Source: an uncultured Eubacteriales bacterium (GTDB taxonomy: Bacteria > Bacillota > Clostridia > Oscillospirales > CAG-382). From it: a stretch of DNA of 16,450 nucleotides. Each line of letters starts with the position of its first letter. Within the stretch, counting starts at the first letter, position 1. The stretch lies in contig CAKSOW010000044.1 of NCBI GenBank assembly GCA_934479825.1, forward strand, positions 1-16,450. The letters are read 5' to 3'. This document shows positions 7,728 to 15,414 of the stretch, one piece after another. Made by a program: the position numbers and the translations under genes. The notes beneath the pieces were generated by a model. The model saw only the letters and a program-made list of their open reading frames with translations. It made no database searches and was not told the origin of the DNA.

Positions 7728-8714
7728 ATGACAGAAGCTCCAAAGGCCGGATTTTTGTGCACCGGTAAAACGCCGTTAGAACTTGCCATTTCCATTCACT
7801 GCCAAAGCAAAATGGATACGATTCTGAAAAACGCCGGTTATAACATCGGTGGTTGTTATACCGCAATTCTGGACAATTCGGGTCCCGAAAAGATCAAGCG
7901 TGCCGGAAAAACGCTGGAATATCTTTGCCGTTCCAACGATGTTGTTTTTACGCTCGGTTGCGAGGGCTTTGCGCCGGGTGATGTGATTCCGGAGCTTACC
8001 GATGTGGTCTGCACCGGAAATGCGTCATATTTCACCTCCATTCTTTGCGGGGCGCAGGAACTTGTTTTACCGTCGGAAAGAACTTCACAGCCGGGTTTAT
8101 GGGGCAACGCCTGCCGAATCTCGGACTGCGAGCGCATTTATTCCGGGGATTCGCAGGAGACGGCCAAAAACGGAACGATCGGAGAATTCCGTCCGCGCAC
8201 ACGCAAAAGCGAGAGCGCAATGCCGTTTGCCGAGCGTCTGCGGAAAGCGTTAAAACAGCTCAACAACGACAATCTTCCGCCGGAAAAGGCACATGCGGCA
8301 GAATCGCTGCATACACGGATGACAGCCGGCTCCGCCATGCGCATTTTTGCCGGATTACGAGACAGAACCGCGGTTTGGGGAACGGAAGAAACTGTTCCGG
8401 AAAACCGGAATCTGAAAGAGGGAAAAGGCCGTTTCGGAAAAACGTCTGAATATTCCGCGCGCGGACGAACGACGATCAAAGCACCTCTGTCGCGCGCTCA
8501 TGCAGGGCTCTTAGGCAATGCGGTATTGCTCAATTTTTCCAATGATATCGGCACGGCGCTGCCGCTTTTAAAGGGATTACTCCCGGCGATCGGTTTTTCC
8601 GTTTACAATTTATCCGGAAAAAGTGCTGCTTCTTATGCTGAATTTGAAAAAAGTTTAAAAAATGCCGCCGGAATCGGAGAATCTTTGGAATTACGCCGAG
8701 CTGTTAATAATTGA
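7728..8714 (+). CDS. MogA/MoaB-type molybdopterin-binding-fold protein with a large insertion
   Basis: The 328-residue product looks like a split MoCF-biosynthesis domain. Residues 71-91 (DVVFTLGCEGFAPGDVIPEL) match the DxVxTTGGTGxxPxDxTPE signature of MogA, MoaB and CinA. Residues 254-290 (LSRAHAGLLGNAVLLNFSND...LLPAIGF) match the second conserved block, LSRxVAGxxGxTLIxNLPGS. Between them about 140 residues (112-250) are polar, charged and low in hydrophobics, probably disordered. The ligand-binding GGTG is degraded to GCEG and the LPGS loop to FSND, so binding of molybdopterin is doubtful. The ATG at 7728 was chosen because GAGGGG lies 8 nt upstream; an ATG at 7710 would place that RBS inside the gene. 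No molybdenum genes are adjacent. The family assignment is by motif only. Confidence 0.6.
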   Translation: MTEAPKAGFLCTGKTPLELAISIHCQSKMDTILKNAGYNIGGCYTAILDNSGPEKIKRAGKTLEYLCRSNDVVFTLGCEGFAPGDVIPELTDVVCTGNASYFTSILCGAQELVLPSERTSQPGLWGNACRISDCERIYSGDSQETAKNGTIGEFRPRTRKSESAMPFAERLRKALKQLNNDNLPPEKAHAAESLHTRMTAGSAMRIFAGLRDRTAVWGTEETVPENRNLKEGKGRFGKTSEYSARGRTTIKAPLSRAHAGLLGNAVLLNFSNDIGTALPLLKGLLPAIGFSVYNLSGKSAASYAEFEKSLKNAAGIGESLELRRAVNN

Positions 8715-8762
8715 GCATACATATATTTACTGCATATTCACCAACTTCAATAAGAAATAGTA

Positions 8763-8768
8763 TATAAT
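8763..8768 (+). promoter_or_regulatory. -10 element before the response regulator
   Basis: A perfect TATAAT lies 51 bp upstream of the response-regulator start in A+T-rich DNA. No good -35 hexamer is present at 16-18 nt (the best, TTCACC, is 20 nt away), so the promoter may need an activator. Confidence 0.45.
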
Positions 8769-8819
8769 TAACTTCGGAAATAAAAAGTGTAAATTTTTTA
8801 TAAAACGGAGGATAAAACA

Positions 8820-9509
8820 ATGGGCTACAAAATTCTTATTGCAGATGATGATACAAATATCTGCGACCTTTTGAAGATCTATCTTGAAAACGAAGGCTAC
8901 GAAACTGTTACGGCTTATGACGGAATCAAAGCTTTGAGCGCTTTTAAGATCTACGAACCGGATCTTGTGCTTTTGGATATCATGATGCCGCGCAAGGACG
9001 GCTGGCAGGTATGCCGCGAAATCCGCGAAATGTCCTCCAAGCCGATTATCATGGTAACGGCAAAAGGCGAAGTATTTGACAAGGTTTTAGGTCTGGAACT
9101 CGGTGCGGACGACTTTATCACCAAGCCTTTCGATATGAAAGAAGTTTCTGCGCGCGTCAAAGCGGTTTTACGCCGTTATTCCGGTCATGATACCGACGAC
9201 AGCGAAGTAATCAAGTTTGATAATCTTGAAATCAGTTTGCAGAAATACGAACTCAAACTGGCCGGAAAGCCGGTGGACATCCCCCCGAAGGAATTAGAAC
9301 TGTTATACTTCCTCACGTCCAACTACAATCGTGTCTTTACGCGTGATCAGTTATTGGACAAGGTTTGGGGCTTTGACTATCTGGGCGACAGCCGCACGGT
9401 AGATGTACATGTAAAGCGTCTGCGTGAAAAGTTAGAGGGTGTATCGGACAAATGGACCATCAAGACGGTCTGGGGTGTCGGTTACAAGTTTGAGCTTCTC
9501 CAACAGTAA
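8820..9509 (+). CDS. OmpR/PhoB-family response regulator (orphan)
   Basis: This is a 229-residue DNA-binding response regulator of standard length. The receiver domain (about 1-120) has the acidic pair Asp9/Asp10, phospho-acceptor Asp53 in LLLDIMMP-type context, Thr80, and Lys102 in TKPF. The C-terminal winged helix (about 130-227) has the typical ELELLYFL, DQLLDKVWG, SRTVDVHVKRLREKL and GVGYKF segments. It therefore should act as a phosphorylation-controlled transcription factor. No histidine kinase gene lies on either side, so its partner must be elsewhere or absent. RBS GGAGG lies 8 nt upstream of the ATG. The gene follows the MogA-like gene by 105 nt and ends at a strong terminator. Targets are unknown. 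Confidence 0.95.
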   Translation: MGYKILIADDDTNICDLLKIYLENEGYETVTAYDGIKALSAFKIYEPDLVLLDIMMPRKDGWQVCREIREMSSKPIIMVTAKGEVFDKVLGLELGADDFITKPFDMKEVSARVKAVLRRYSGHDTDDSEVIKFDNLEISLQKYELKLAGKPVDIPPKELELLYFLTSNYNRVFTRDQLLDKVWGFDYLGDSRTVDVHVKRLREKLEGVSDKWTIKTVWGVGYKFELLQQ

Positions 9510-9521
9510 TTGGGAAATTTC

Positions 9522-9559
9522 AAGCCGCACGGTGCGTCTATACGCGCCGTGCGGCTTTT
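9522..9559 (+). terminator. Strong terminator of the response regulator
   Basis: AAGCCGCACGG pairs with CCGTGCGGCTT, and inner GCG/CGC pairs (with a U-G) extend the stem to about 15 bp around a TCTATA loop. TTTT follows, 12 nt after the stop codon. Confidence 0.9.
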
Positions 9560-9566
9560 GCATTAG

Positions 9567-9589
9567 AAAAGGGCGGCTGCCGCCCTTTT
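9567..9589. terminator. Second hairpin, possibly bidirectional
   Basis: AAAAGGGCGG and CCGCCCTTTT pair around CTG. A-run and T-run flank the G+C stem on both sides, so it could terminate in either direction. Confidence 0.65.
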
Positions 9590-9628
9590 GTTTCCTTTTG
9601 GAAAAAGCCCCCTCGCATATAAGAAATG

Positions 9629-9649
9629 CCGCTCTTCGGAGCGGTTTTT
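9629..9649 (+). terminator. Third terminator with UUCG tetraloop
   Basis: CCGCTC and GAGCGG close a TTCG tetraloop and are followed by TTTTT, a textbook intrinsic terminator. It lies 15 nt before the -35 box of the next gene. Confidence 0.8.
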
Positions 9650-9663
9650 CTTCGTTTTGCTAC

Positions 9664-9692
9664 TTTACAGAAACCCGGAAATATGGTATAAT
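9664..9692 (+). promoter_or_regulatory. Sigma-A promoter of the PHP-domain gene
   Basis: TTTACA (9664-9669), 17 nt, then a perfect TATAAT (9687-9692). The start codon at 9730 lies 37 nt further on. Confidence 0.8.
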
Positions 9693-9729
9693 CGTCCCGA
9701 AATCTTATAAGTAAAGGTCGTATAAAGAC

Positions 9730-10461
9730 ATGTATAAATACGAAACCCATATGCATACCTCCCCTGTCAGCAAATGCGCCACCGCCACCGTGCGCGATAG
9801 CCTTATTTTCTACCAACAGCTCGGCTATGACGGCGTTTTCGTCACCAACCACTTTTTAGACGGCAATATCGGAATTGATAATCACTATTTTGACGACAAT
9901 GCCGATACCACCTCTTCTGTTCCGTATGAGGAACGCATTGAATTCTATTTTTCTGATTATGAAAAAGGTCTTGAAGTCGGCAAGGAAATCGGCATAAAAG
10001 TTTTTTTGGGCGTGGAAAGCTCTTATAAAGGTACGGATTTTCTGATTTACGGCCTTGATAAAGCCTGGTACCTGGCACACCCGAAAATTATGGAAATGAA
10101 AAAAAGCAGCCAACTCTCGTTTTTCCGCGAACAGGGCGCGCTTGTCATCCAAGCGCATCCGTTTCGCCAGGCACGCTATATCGACCATGTCCGGCTGTTC
10201 CCTGACCGTGTGGACGGCTTTGAGGTCATCAATGCCAGCCGAACCGATACGGAAAACAAAATGGCATTGCTCTATGCCGACGAATATCATCTGTTAAAGA
10301 CGGCCGGTTCGGATAACCATGACGGAATAGAAAAGCAGATATTAGCCGGCATGGCCTTTGAAACACCGTTGGAAAGCGAAATGGACTATATAAGGCGCAT
10401 CAAAAACGGCGAAGGACATATTTTTACGGAGGTAAACTGCGCCGGAACACCCTCTCTGTAA
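9730..10461 (+). CDS. PHP-domain metal-dependent phosphohydrolase
   Basis: This 243-residue single-domain protein has the PHP-family metal-binding motifs in order: HMH (His7, His9), TNH (His41), GVESSY (Glu96), AHPF (His143) and GSDNH (Asp195, His197). Such proteins bind two or three metal ions and cleave phosphoester bonds. Relatives include YciV/TrpH-type nucleases and nucleotidases, and histidinol phosphatases. The substrate cannot be told from sequence. It is predicted cytoplasmic, with no signal peptide or membrane segment. The RBS is weak: AAAGGT lies 12 nt before the ATG, but no better in-frame start precedes the HMH motif. It has its own promoter and appears monocistronic. Confidence 0.88.
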   Translation: MYKYETHMHTSPVSKCATATVRDSLIFYQQLGYDGVFVTNHFLDGNIGIDNHYFDDNADTTSSVPYEERIEFYFSDYEKGLEVGKEIGIKVFLGVESSYKGTDFLIYGLDKAWYLAHPKIMEMKKSSQLSFFREQGALVIQAHPFRQARYIDHVRLFPDRVDGFEVINASRTDTENKMALLYADEYHLLKTAGSDNHDGIEKQILAGMAFETPLESEMDYIRRIKNGEGHIFTEVNCAGTPSL

Positions 10462-10487
10462 AAGCGCATTTTTTCTATCCGCTTTTT
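10460..10487 (+). terminator. Weak terminator after the PHP gene
   Basis: AAAAGCG, starting inside the stop codon, pairs with CGCTTTT across a 13-nt T-rich loop and is followed by T. The stem is only 7 bp, so efficiency is uncertain. Confidence 0.4.
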
Positions 10488-10508
10488 GACAAAAAAGTAC
10501 GTTTGCCA

Positions 10509-10537
10509 TTGACTTTTTAACGAATATACCATATAAT
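10509..10537 (+). promoter_or_regulatory. Strong sigma-A promoter of the LRR-SLH genes
   Basis: TTGACT (10509-10514), 17 nt, then a perfect TATAAT (10532-10537). It reads into the signal-peptide start at 10587 and may also serve the second LRR-SLH gene, before which no clear promoter is seen. Confidence 0.85.
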
Positions 10538-10586
10538 TTGTTTGAATATAAATAAATTTTCGTATGAAAAAGGAAAGGCAAAATTT

Positions 10587-10661
10587 ATGAAGTCTTTACG
10601 AAGCAAAGCAAAAAATATTCTCTGCACCTTTCTTGTGGGGCTGTTCTTGCCGGAGGGTTAG
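10587..10661 (+). pseudogene. Signal-peptide start of LRR-SLH paralog 1, out of frame with the rest
   Basis: After AGGAAAGG (10571-10578) an ATG opens a typical signal peptide: MKSLRSKAKN, then a hydrophobic stretch ILCTFLVG. It runs into a TAG at 10659 after 24 residues. Adding one G to the GGGG run at 10637-10640 joins it to the downstream frame as LVGAVLAGGLAVSAAYDM. That restores a complete signal peptide with a VSA-type cut site and a 405-residue protein. As given, the gene is broken by what looks like a one-base deletion. Confidence 0.8.
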
Positions 10662-10681
10662 CCGTTTCGGCTGCCTATGAC

Positions 10682-11803
10682 ATGAACTTTGGAAATAAGG
10701 ATAACCCGGACAGCATAACCGCCATTACAGACAACAAAACGCTTGTCAAGGCCGAATCCGGCAAAGAAACGGCGGATACTCTTATTTACAAGGTACTTCC
10801 GGACGGAACAGCTGTCATTGCTGCGTATTTAGGAAAATTCCAAGACTTGGCTCCGACGGTCGAATTGAACATTCCGGAACAGATCGAGAGCCACACAGTG
10901 GTTGCAATCGGGGATAACGCGTTAAGGGACGGTCATGCAAAGATTGTCGGAATCACGCTGCCGTCAACCATAAAGGAGATCGGCGTAGACGCCATATATG
11001 CCGAAGAACTCCGCTATCTGCGGCTGAACGACGGTTTGGAAACCTTAAAAGACGGCGCTATCTACTGCGGAACGACATTGGATACGCTCGTCATTCCCCA
11101 AAGCGTCCGTTATATTGGATATGAAGCCATTTGCGCCGCAGAAGATAAAATAAATGCCGGTATCTTGTGTGAGGAAGGAGAAAACTGCGCCTCCAACCGC
11201 TTTTCCGATCTTCCTCCGGCCAACAAAGACGTTTCCCACAAAGGTATCGAATTCTGCTTGAAACGCGGTATTATTAACGGCAAAGGCAATGGGATTTTCG
11301 ATCCCTCCGGCGTCTTAACGCACGCGGAGTTTGCCACAATGTTTTACCGTTTTGCCGGGTCTCCCGACGCACCCGAAACCGGGAAATTTACCGACCTGAC
11401 CGAGGATTGGTATAAAAAAGCCGTCAACTGGGCGGCTTCTTGCGGCGTTATCAACGGCACAAGCGATACGACCTTTTCGCCGGACAACACTGTCACCCGT
11501 GAGCAATTGGCGGCAGTTTTCTATCGGTATGCGAAAGCGCAAGGGGTAGATGTAACTGTTGCCGAGGCCCGATTGTTAACCAATGGCGCTTATGCAGACG
11601 CTTCCCAGATTTCGGACTATGCGCTTGTTCCGATGAGTTGGTGCATGACGCACTACTTTTTCGGCACGTACAGCAAACTAACCCCAACCGGGGAGATTCC
11701 TTTGTGCGCTCCGCGTTTTAATACATTTCGAAGAGAAACGACGGAAGCTTTTTTCCGCTTTTGGAATTTACTGCCAAAACATTCCCAAGCGGAACTCGCG
11801 TAA
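10682..11803 (+). CDS. LRR_5-SLH surface protein, paralog 1 (mature part; 5' end frameshifted)
   Basis: The open frame gives 373 residues, but ATG 10682 has no RBS and is internal. The true start is very probably 10587, upstream of a one-base frameshift. In order the protein has a short LRR_5/BspA block (HTVVAIGDNALRDG...ITLPSTIKEIGVDAI) and three S-layer homology domains: NRFSDLPP...TMFYRFAG, KFTDLTEDWYKKAVNWAA...AVFYRYAK, and a degenerate third ending TTEAFFRFWNLL. SLH triplets bind pyruvylated secondary cell-wall polymer, so the product should sit on the cell surface if exported. Compared with the downstream paralog it lacks about 220 residues between the first LRRs and the SLH domains. 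Whether it is functional depends on the frameshift being real. Confidence 0.8.
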   Translation: MNFGNKDNPDSITAITDNKTLVKAESGKETADTLIYKVLPDGTAVIAAYLGKFQDLAPTVELNIPEQIESHTVVAIGDNALRDGHAKIVGITLPSTIKEIGVDAIYAEELRYLRLNDGLETLKDGAIYCGTTLDTLVIPQSVRYIGYEAICAAEDKINAGILCEEGENCASNRFSDLPPANKDVSHKGIEFCLKRGIINGKGNGIFDPSGVLTHAEFATMFYRFAGSPDAPETGKFTDLTEDWYKKAVNWAASCGVINGTSDTTFSPDNTVTREQLAAVFYRYAKAQGVDVTVAEARLLTNGAYADASQISDYALVPMSWCMTHYFFGTYSKLTPTGEIPLCAPRFNTFRRETTEAFFRFWNLLPKHSQAELA

Positions 11804-11894
11804 ATAAAAATGTGTTGCAAGAGCATTTGCGGCAAACTCTGATATTTCTGTTTTCAGCCATAAAAATAAAAACAAATCGAAAGGCGGAATCTAT

Positions 11895-13781
11895 ATGAAC
11901 TTCAAAAAGCAGATTCTCACCACCCTTTGTGCGGCGTTTCTCGCCGCAGCCACAGCCGCAAGCGCCGGCGCATGGGATGTCTATGACACCGATTACGGCA
12001 ACAATGAATACCATGAGGGCAGTATCACGTATATCGACGACGACACGGAAATATACCGTGAAAACGACAACCTTGAAGACGACTGGGCGCTTTTGTATAC
12101 CGTTCGTCCGGACGGCACGGCTGTCATTGCCAGCTATGCCGGGAAATTCATGGAGGGCGCCAAATTTGAATTCAACATTCCCTCGGAGATCAACGGCCAT
12201 ACCGTCGTTGCCATCGGCGACCGGGCTCTCCGCGACGGCTATGCTCACATTGTCGGCCTTACGCTCCCGTCTACCATTAAGGAGATAGGCGTAAATGCAA
12301 TCGACTGCCGCTATCTGAAATATTTAAAATTAAACGACGGCCTGGAAGTCATCAAAACCGCCGGCATCAACTGCGGCGATCTCTTAGATACCCTCGTTGT
12401 TCCCGAAAGCGTTAAATACATCGGTGAGGGCGGTATTTCCGGCGAGGCGTTAAAAAACATCACTTTGCCGAAAAACTTGGAATATCTCGGAAAAAATATT
12501 TTACTCGGTTCAGCCTATTCGGCAGACGCCTCCAACCGGGAAAACGAAATTCTGTATCACGGCCAATATCTTTTAGCCGGGCTTCAGATCGGATATGAGG
12601 CGCTCGAAAATCCCGACCCTTCCGCGCCGACCGAAACCCGTCAGATCCACGTCTGGGAGGCGACCGGCGACATCGCTATCCGCGAGGGCACGACCAAAAT
12701 GTGTGAGGACGCCTTCGGCATGTCGAATATCACATCGGTAAAACTGCCGTCTACATTAAAGGATATTCCCTATCTCGGTTTCTACTGGTGCAAGAATTTG
12801 AATCATGTGGTGATTCCGGGCAACGTCAAGAAGATTGGCAACAATGCGTTTTCCTGGTGCGAAAGCTTAACCGACCTTACCATAAGCGAGGGCGTTGAAA
12901 GAATCGGTGAAGCGGCATTCTTCCGCTGCAACAATCTTAACCGGGTAACGATTCCGAAAAGCGTCACGCAGATTGGTCTGCACGCGTTCGGCTGGGACTA
13001 TGTCAACGACTATGATGTGCGCAACGAGAATCTGATTATTAGCTGTTACAGCGGAACAGAGGCAGAGAAATATGCCCGTGATAACGGTTTTGAGTGCCAT
13101 CTTCTCGATACCGGAGAGATTATTCCGAAAGGAGAACCGACTGCCGCGGCAGACGACAGAGAGCCTTGTGAAAAGGGAGATTCCTGTGCAGTCAAACGTT
13201 TTAAGGATATTGAAGCCGCGCCTGGCGACGAAAATCATGACGGCATCGAATTCTGCCTTGCGCACGGCATTATGAACGGCACAAGCGATACCACCTTTGA
13301 GCCGGATACCACCATTACGCGCGCCCAGTTTGCCACCATGTTTTACCGTCTGGCCGGTTCGCCCGAAGCGCCGGAATCCGGTAAATTCACCGACCTTACC
13401 GAGGATTGGTATAAAAAAGCCGTCAATTGGGCGGCTTCTTACGGCATTATCAACGGAACGGACGACACGACGTTCTCGCCGTATGAAACGGTCACGCGCG
13501 AGCAGATTGCAACTATTTTCTACCGCTATGCTCAAACAAAGGGCTTAGATATGACCGTCGAGGACAGTTGGGACTTATCGGCATCGACCTATCGCGACAA
13601 GACCGATATTTCGGATTATGCGCTTACTCCCATGAATTGGTGCTTTAACCATCACATCATGTTTATCTATATCGATAAAAGCCATGGCTATGAAGCCCTT
13701 ATTGCACCGAAAGCCGCGCCGACGCGTGCGGAAACTGCCGCGCTGTTCTGGCAGTTCGGCCTTCTGTTGGGACTTTCTTAA
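11895..13781 (+). CDS. LRR_5-SLH cell-surface protein, paralog 2
   Basis: This intact 628-residue surface protein has a signal peptide (FKKQ, then a hydrophobic Ala-rich core ending ASAGA, cut near residue 26). LRR_5/BspA repeats follow over about residues 60-370, including a break around 210-255. A linker with CEKGDSC leads to three SLH domains at about 430-495, 495-560 and 565-625. The second contains TDLTEDWYKKAVNWAA, shared almost exactly with paralog 1. The SLH triplet should anchor it to wall polymer and display the LRRs; the ligand is unknown. RBS AAGGCGG lies 7 nt before the ATG. It follows paralog 1 by 91 nt without a convincing promoter, so the two are probably co-transcribed. They are products of tandem duplication. 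Confidence 0.92.
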   Translation: MNFKKQILTTLCAAFLAAATAASAGAWDVYDTDYGNNEYHEGSITYIDDDTEIYRENDNLEDDWALLYTVRPDGTAVIASYAGKFMEGAKFEFNIPSEINGHTVVAIGDRALRDGYAHIVGLTLPSTIKEIGVNAIDCRYLKYLKLNDGLEVIKTAGINCGDLLDTLVVPESVKYIGEGGISGEALKNITLPKNLEYLGKNILLGSAYSADASNRENEILYHGQYLLAGLQIGYEALENPDPSAPTETRQIHVWEATGDIAIREGTTKMCEDAFGMSNITSVKLPSTLKDIPYLGFYWCKNLNHVVIPGNVKKIGNNAFSWCESLTDLTISEGVERIGEAAFFRCNNLNRVTIPKSVTQIGLHAFGWDYVNDYDVRNENLIISCYSGTEAEKYARDNGFECHLLDTGEIIPKGEPTAAADDREPCEKGDSCAVKRFKDIEAAPGDENHDGIEFCLAHGIMNGTSDTTFEPDTTITRAQFATMFYRLAGSPEAPESGKFTDLTEDWYKKAVNWAASYGIINGTDDTTFSPYETVTREQIATIFYRYAQTKGLDMTVEDSWDLSASTYRDKTDISDYALTPMNWCFNHHIMFIYIDKSHGYEALIAPKAAPTRAETAALFWQFGLLLGLS

Positions 13782-13800
13782 ACGGCAATAGAAACAGCGT

Positions 13801-13842
13801 TTGCCGCATTCTGCCTGTGTCCTCTGCAGCGGAGTGCGGCAA
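13801..13842 (+). terminator. Terminator-like hairpin after LRR-SLH paralog 2
   Basis: TTGCCGCA (13801-13808) pairs with TGCGGCAA (13835-13842), with CTGC/GCAG inside. The tail ATTCATTTTCTTTC is U-rich but interrupted. A second small hairpin, GGAGC/GCTCC, follows at 13858-13872. Confidence 0.6.
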
Positions 13843-13918
13843 GATTCATTTTCTTTCGGAGCTTTCCGCTCCCAAACAGTCAAGCAAACCGGAGAATACC
13901 GGCAAAGGAGATGTTTTT

Positions 13919-15037
13919 ATGGCGGCCAATTCCGTAAATACCGTATTTGAGTATCTCGCCTGGCGCGGAGATCTTTCCTTTCAGAGCAGTCCGTTCAATG
14001 AGGTGGACGGCGTTATTTTGGCGCGGCTTTCCTATATGCCATTTGAATATCTGGAAGATGCGGCAAAAAAGGGAATCACGGTAGGCGATGCGGCAAGAAA
14101 ACTTCTTTTGCGTCCGGACATCAAAGAAATTGCCTTGATTGAGGGAGATGTGCCGCTGCTTGACGCGTTGAAAGACAACGAGCGCTTCTGCGGTATGGTC
14201 GTATCGGATTTTGTCAACGAGATCGATGAGAAAACGCAGACGCAATTTTCGGCTGTCTGTATCAAGCTTGACGAAAACGAAAGCTACATTTCCTTTCGCG
14301 GCACGGACAACACGCTTGTCGGCTGGAAAGAAGATTTCAATATGGGATTTGTCTGCCCGGTTCCGTCACAGGTCTTAGCAACGGAATACTTGAATCAGGC
14401 GGCCAAACGGCACGAAACAGGAACGTTTCGCGTCGGAGGGCACTCCAAAGGCGGAAATCTTGCGGTCTATGCGGCGGCATTCTGCGAAAAGGCGGTCAAA
14501 GAGCGCATAAGCGCGGTATACAACTACGACGGTCCCGGCTTTGACCGGACAGTCTTGGAAAAGGACGGTTATCGGGAAATCTGCGAGCGCACACGCACGT
14601 TTGTGCCGCAATCGTCCGTGGTTGGCATGCTTTTGGGGCATGAGGAGGCCTATACGATCGTTCACAGCACGCAGGTAGGCATTATGCAGCATGATCTGTA
14701 CTCATGGGAGGTCATGCGGAATCGGTTTGTATATCTGGATACGGTGACCGGCGGCAGCAAAATGGTGGATTACACGCTGAAAAACTGGTTAGCACAGACG
14801 AGCGCCGCAGACAGGGAACGTGTGATTGACGCAGTGTATGCAATTTTTGCCGAGACGCATGTACGGACGGTAAAAGAGTTAAGCGAAAACTGGTATATGG
14901 CCGCCAAGTCCATGATAAAGACATTGAACGGTCTGGATGAGCCGACGCGTGCGCTGGTAAACGAGGCAATAGCGACCTTGATGAAAAGCGCGCGGATCGG
15001 TTTCGACAAGACGTTTCGCGACCGGAAAGAAAAATAA
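13919..15037 (+). CDS. DUF2974 (Mbeg1-like) alpha/beta-hydrolase-fold protein
   Basis: The 372-residue product fits the DUF2974/Mbeg1-like family, proteins with a lipase-like alpha/beta-hydrolase core that are common in Firmicutes and of unproven function. The start region (FEYLAWRGDLSF...NEVDGVILARLSYM) is typical. SFRGTDNTLVGWKEDF (125-140) is the conserved block near the oxyanion side, and GGHSKGGNLA (173-182) carries the nucleophile elbow with Ser176. NYDGPGF follows. No signal peptide or membrane helix is seen. The ATG at 13919 has AAAGGAG 8 nt upstream; an upstream in-frame extension to 13817 runs through the preceding hairpin and has no RBS. No promoter is obvious in the 137-nt gap. 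Substrate unknown. Confidence 0.85.
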   Translation: MAANSVNTVFEYLAWRGDLSFQSSPFNEVDGVILARLSYMPFEYLEDAAKKGITVGDAARKLLLRPDIKEIALIEGDVPLLDALKDNERFCGMVVSDFVNEIDEKTQTQFSAVCIKLDENESYISFRGTDNTLVGWKEDFNMGFVCPVPSQVLATEYLNQAAKRHETGTFRVGGHSKGGNLAVYAAAFCEKAVKERISAVYNYDGPGFDRTVLEKDGYREICERTRTFVPQSSVVGMLLGHEEAYTIVHSTQVGIMQHDLYSWEVMRNRFVYLDTVTGGSKMVDYTLKNWLAQTSAADRERVIDAVYAIFAETHVRTVKELSENWYMAAKSMIKTLNGLDEPTRALVNEAIATLMKSARIGFDKTFRDRKEK

Positions 15038-15098
15038 GCGGACGGTGGCAAAAAAGCGGCGCGATATAGGAAAATTGCGGAAAATTTTGAAAAATCTC

Positions 15099-15127
15099 TT
15101 GACAAAACGGTGTGAATATGGTATAGT
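15099..15127 (+). promoter_or_regulatory. Strong promoter of the tRNA cluster
   Basis: A perfect -35 TTGACA (15099-15104) is followed after 17 nt by TATAGT (15122-15127). Transcription should start near 15134, about 25 nt before the first tRNA. Confidence 0.88.
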
Positions 15128-15131
15128 ATAT

Positions 15132-15158
15132 AAGCGCCGATTGGAAAAGCGCTTTTTT
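15132..15158 (+). promoter_or_regulatory. Leader hairpin plus T6 before the first tRNA
   Basis: AAGCGC (15132-15137) and GCGCTT (15149-15154) pair around an 11-nt loop, and a run of six T ends directly at the first base of tRNA-Gly. It resembles a small terminator between promoter and tRNA. It may instead be a 5'-leader processing structure. Confidence 0.45.
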
Positions 15159-15232
<74 letters not shown>

Positions 15233-15242
15233 CCGTCTTAAA

Positions 15243-15310
15243 ACAGGAAATTTTGCAAGCGAATGCGGGCAAGGTGGTTCTGTTTCAGGATGATTCGGCG
15301 ATATGCCGGG
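15243..15310 (+). repeat. tRNA spacer copy 1 (Gly-UCC to Arg-UCU)
   Basis: This spacer aligns with the one at 15832-15898. Over the first 45 nt I count 30 identities without gaps, and 12 of the 15 differences are transitions. Both copies then carry a CGGCG...CGCCGG-type hairpin (here CGGC/GCCG at 15296-15308). Confidence 0.6.
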
Positions 15311-15337
15311 AAAACAAATGCCGCGCATGCACACTAT

Positions 15338-15414
15338 GTGCCTGTAGCTCAGCTGGATAGAGCAACTGCCTTCTAAGCAGTAGGTCGGGGGTTCGAGTCC
15401 CTCCAGGCACGCCA
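15338..15414 (+). tRNA. tRNA-Arg (UCU)
   Basis: Acceptor GTGCCTG/CAGGCAC, D-arm GCTCAGCTGGATAGAGC, anticodon stem ACTGC/GCAGT around CTTCTAA (anticodon TCT), T-arm GGTTCGAGTCC, discriminator G, encoded CCA. It reads AGA and AGG. Confidence 0.97.

Noticed and set aside
8045..8449. 134-residue plus frame within the MogA-like insertion
   Set aside because: It has no RBS, overlaps fully and resembles nothing. I checked whether the insertion was a separate gene and found no start signals.
10637..10640. Homopolymeric phase-variation tract
   Set aside because: Four G is too short for typical slipped-strand switching. A fixed mutation or sequence error is more likely, so I report the frameshift but not a proven switch.
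12867..13535. 222-residue minus-strand frame inside LRR-SLH paralog 2
   Set aside because: It is a shadow of the repetitive coding sequence. The plus frame has a signal peptide, LRR and SLH domains.
13817..13918. Upstream extension of the DUF2974 gene
   Set aside because: It runs through the hairpins after the LRR-SLH gene and has no RBS, while 13919 has AAAGGAG at 8 nt.
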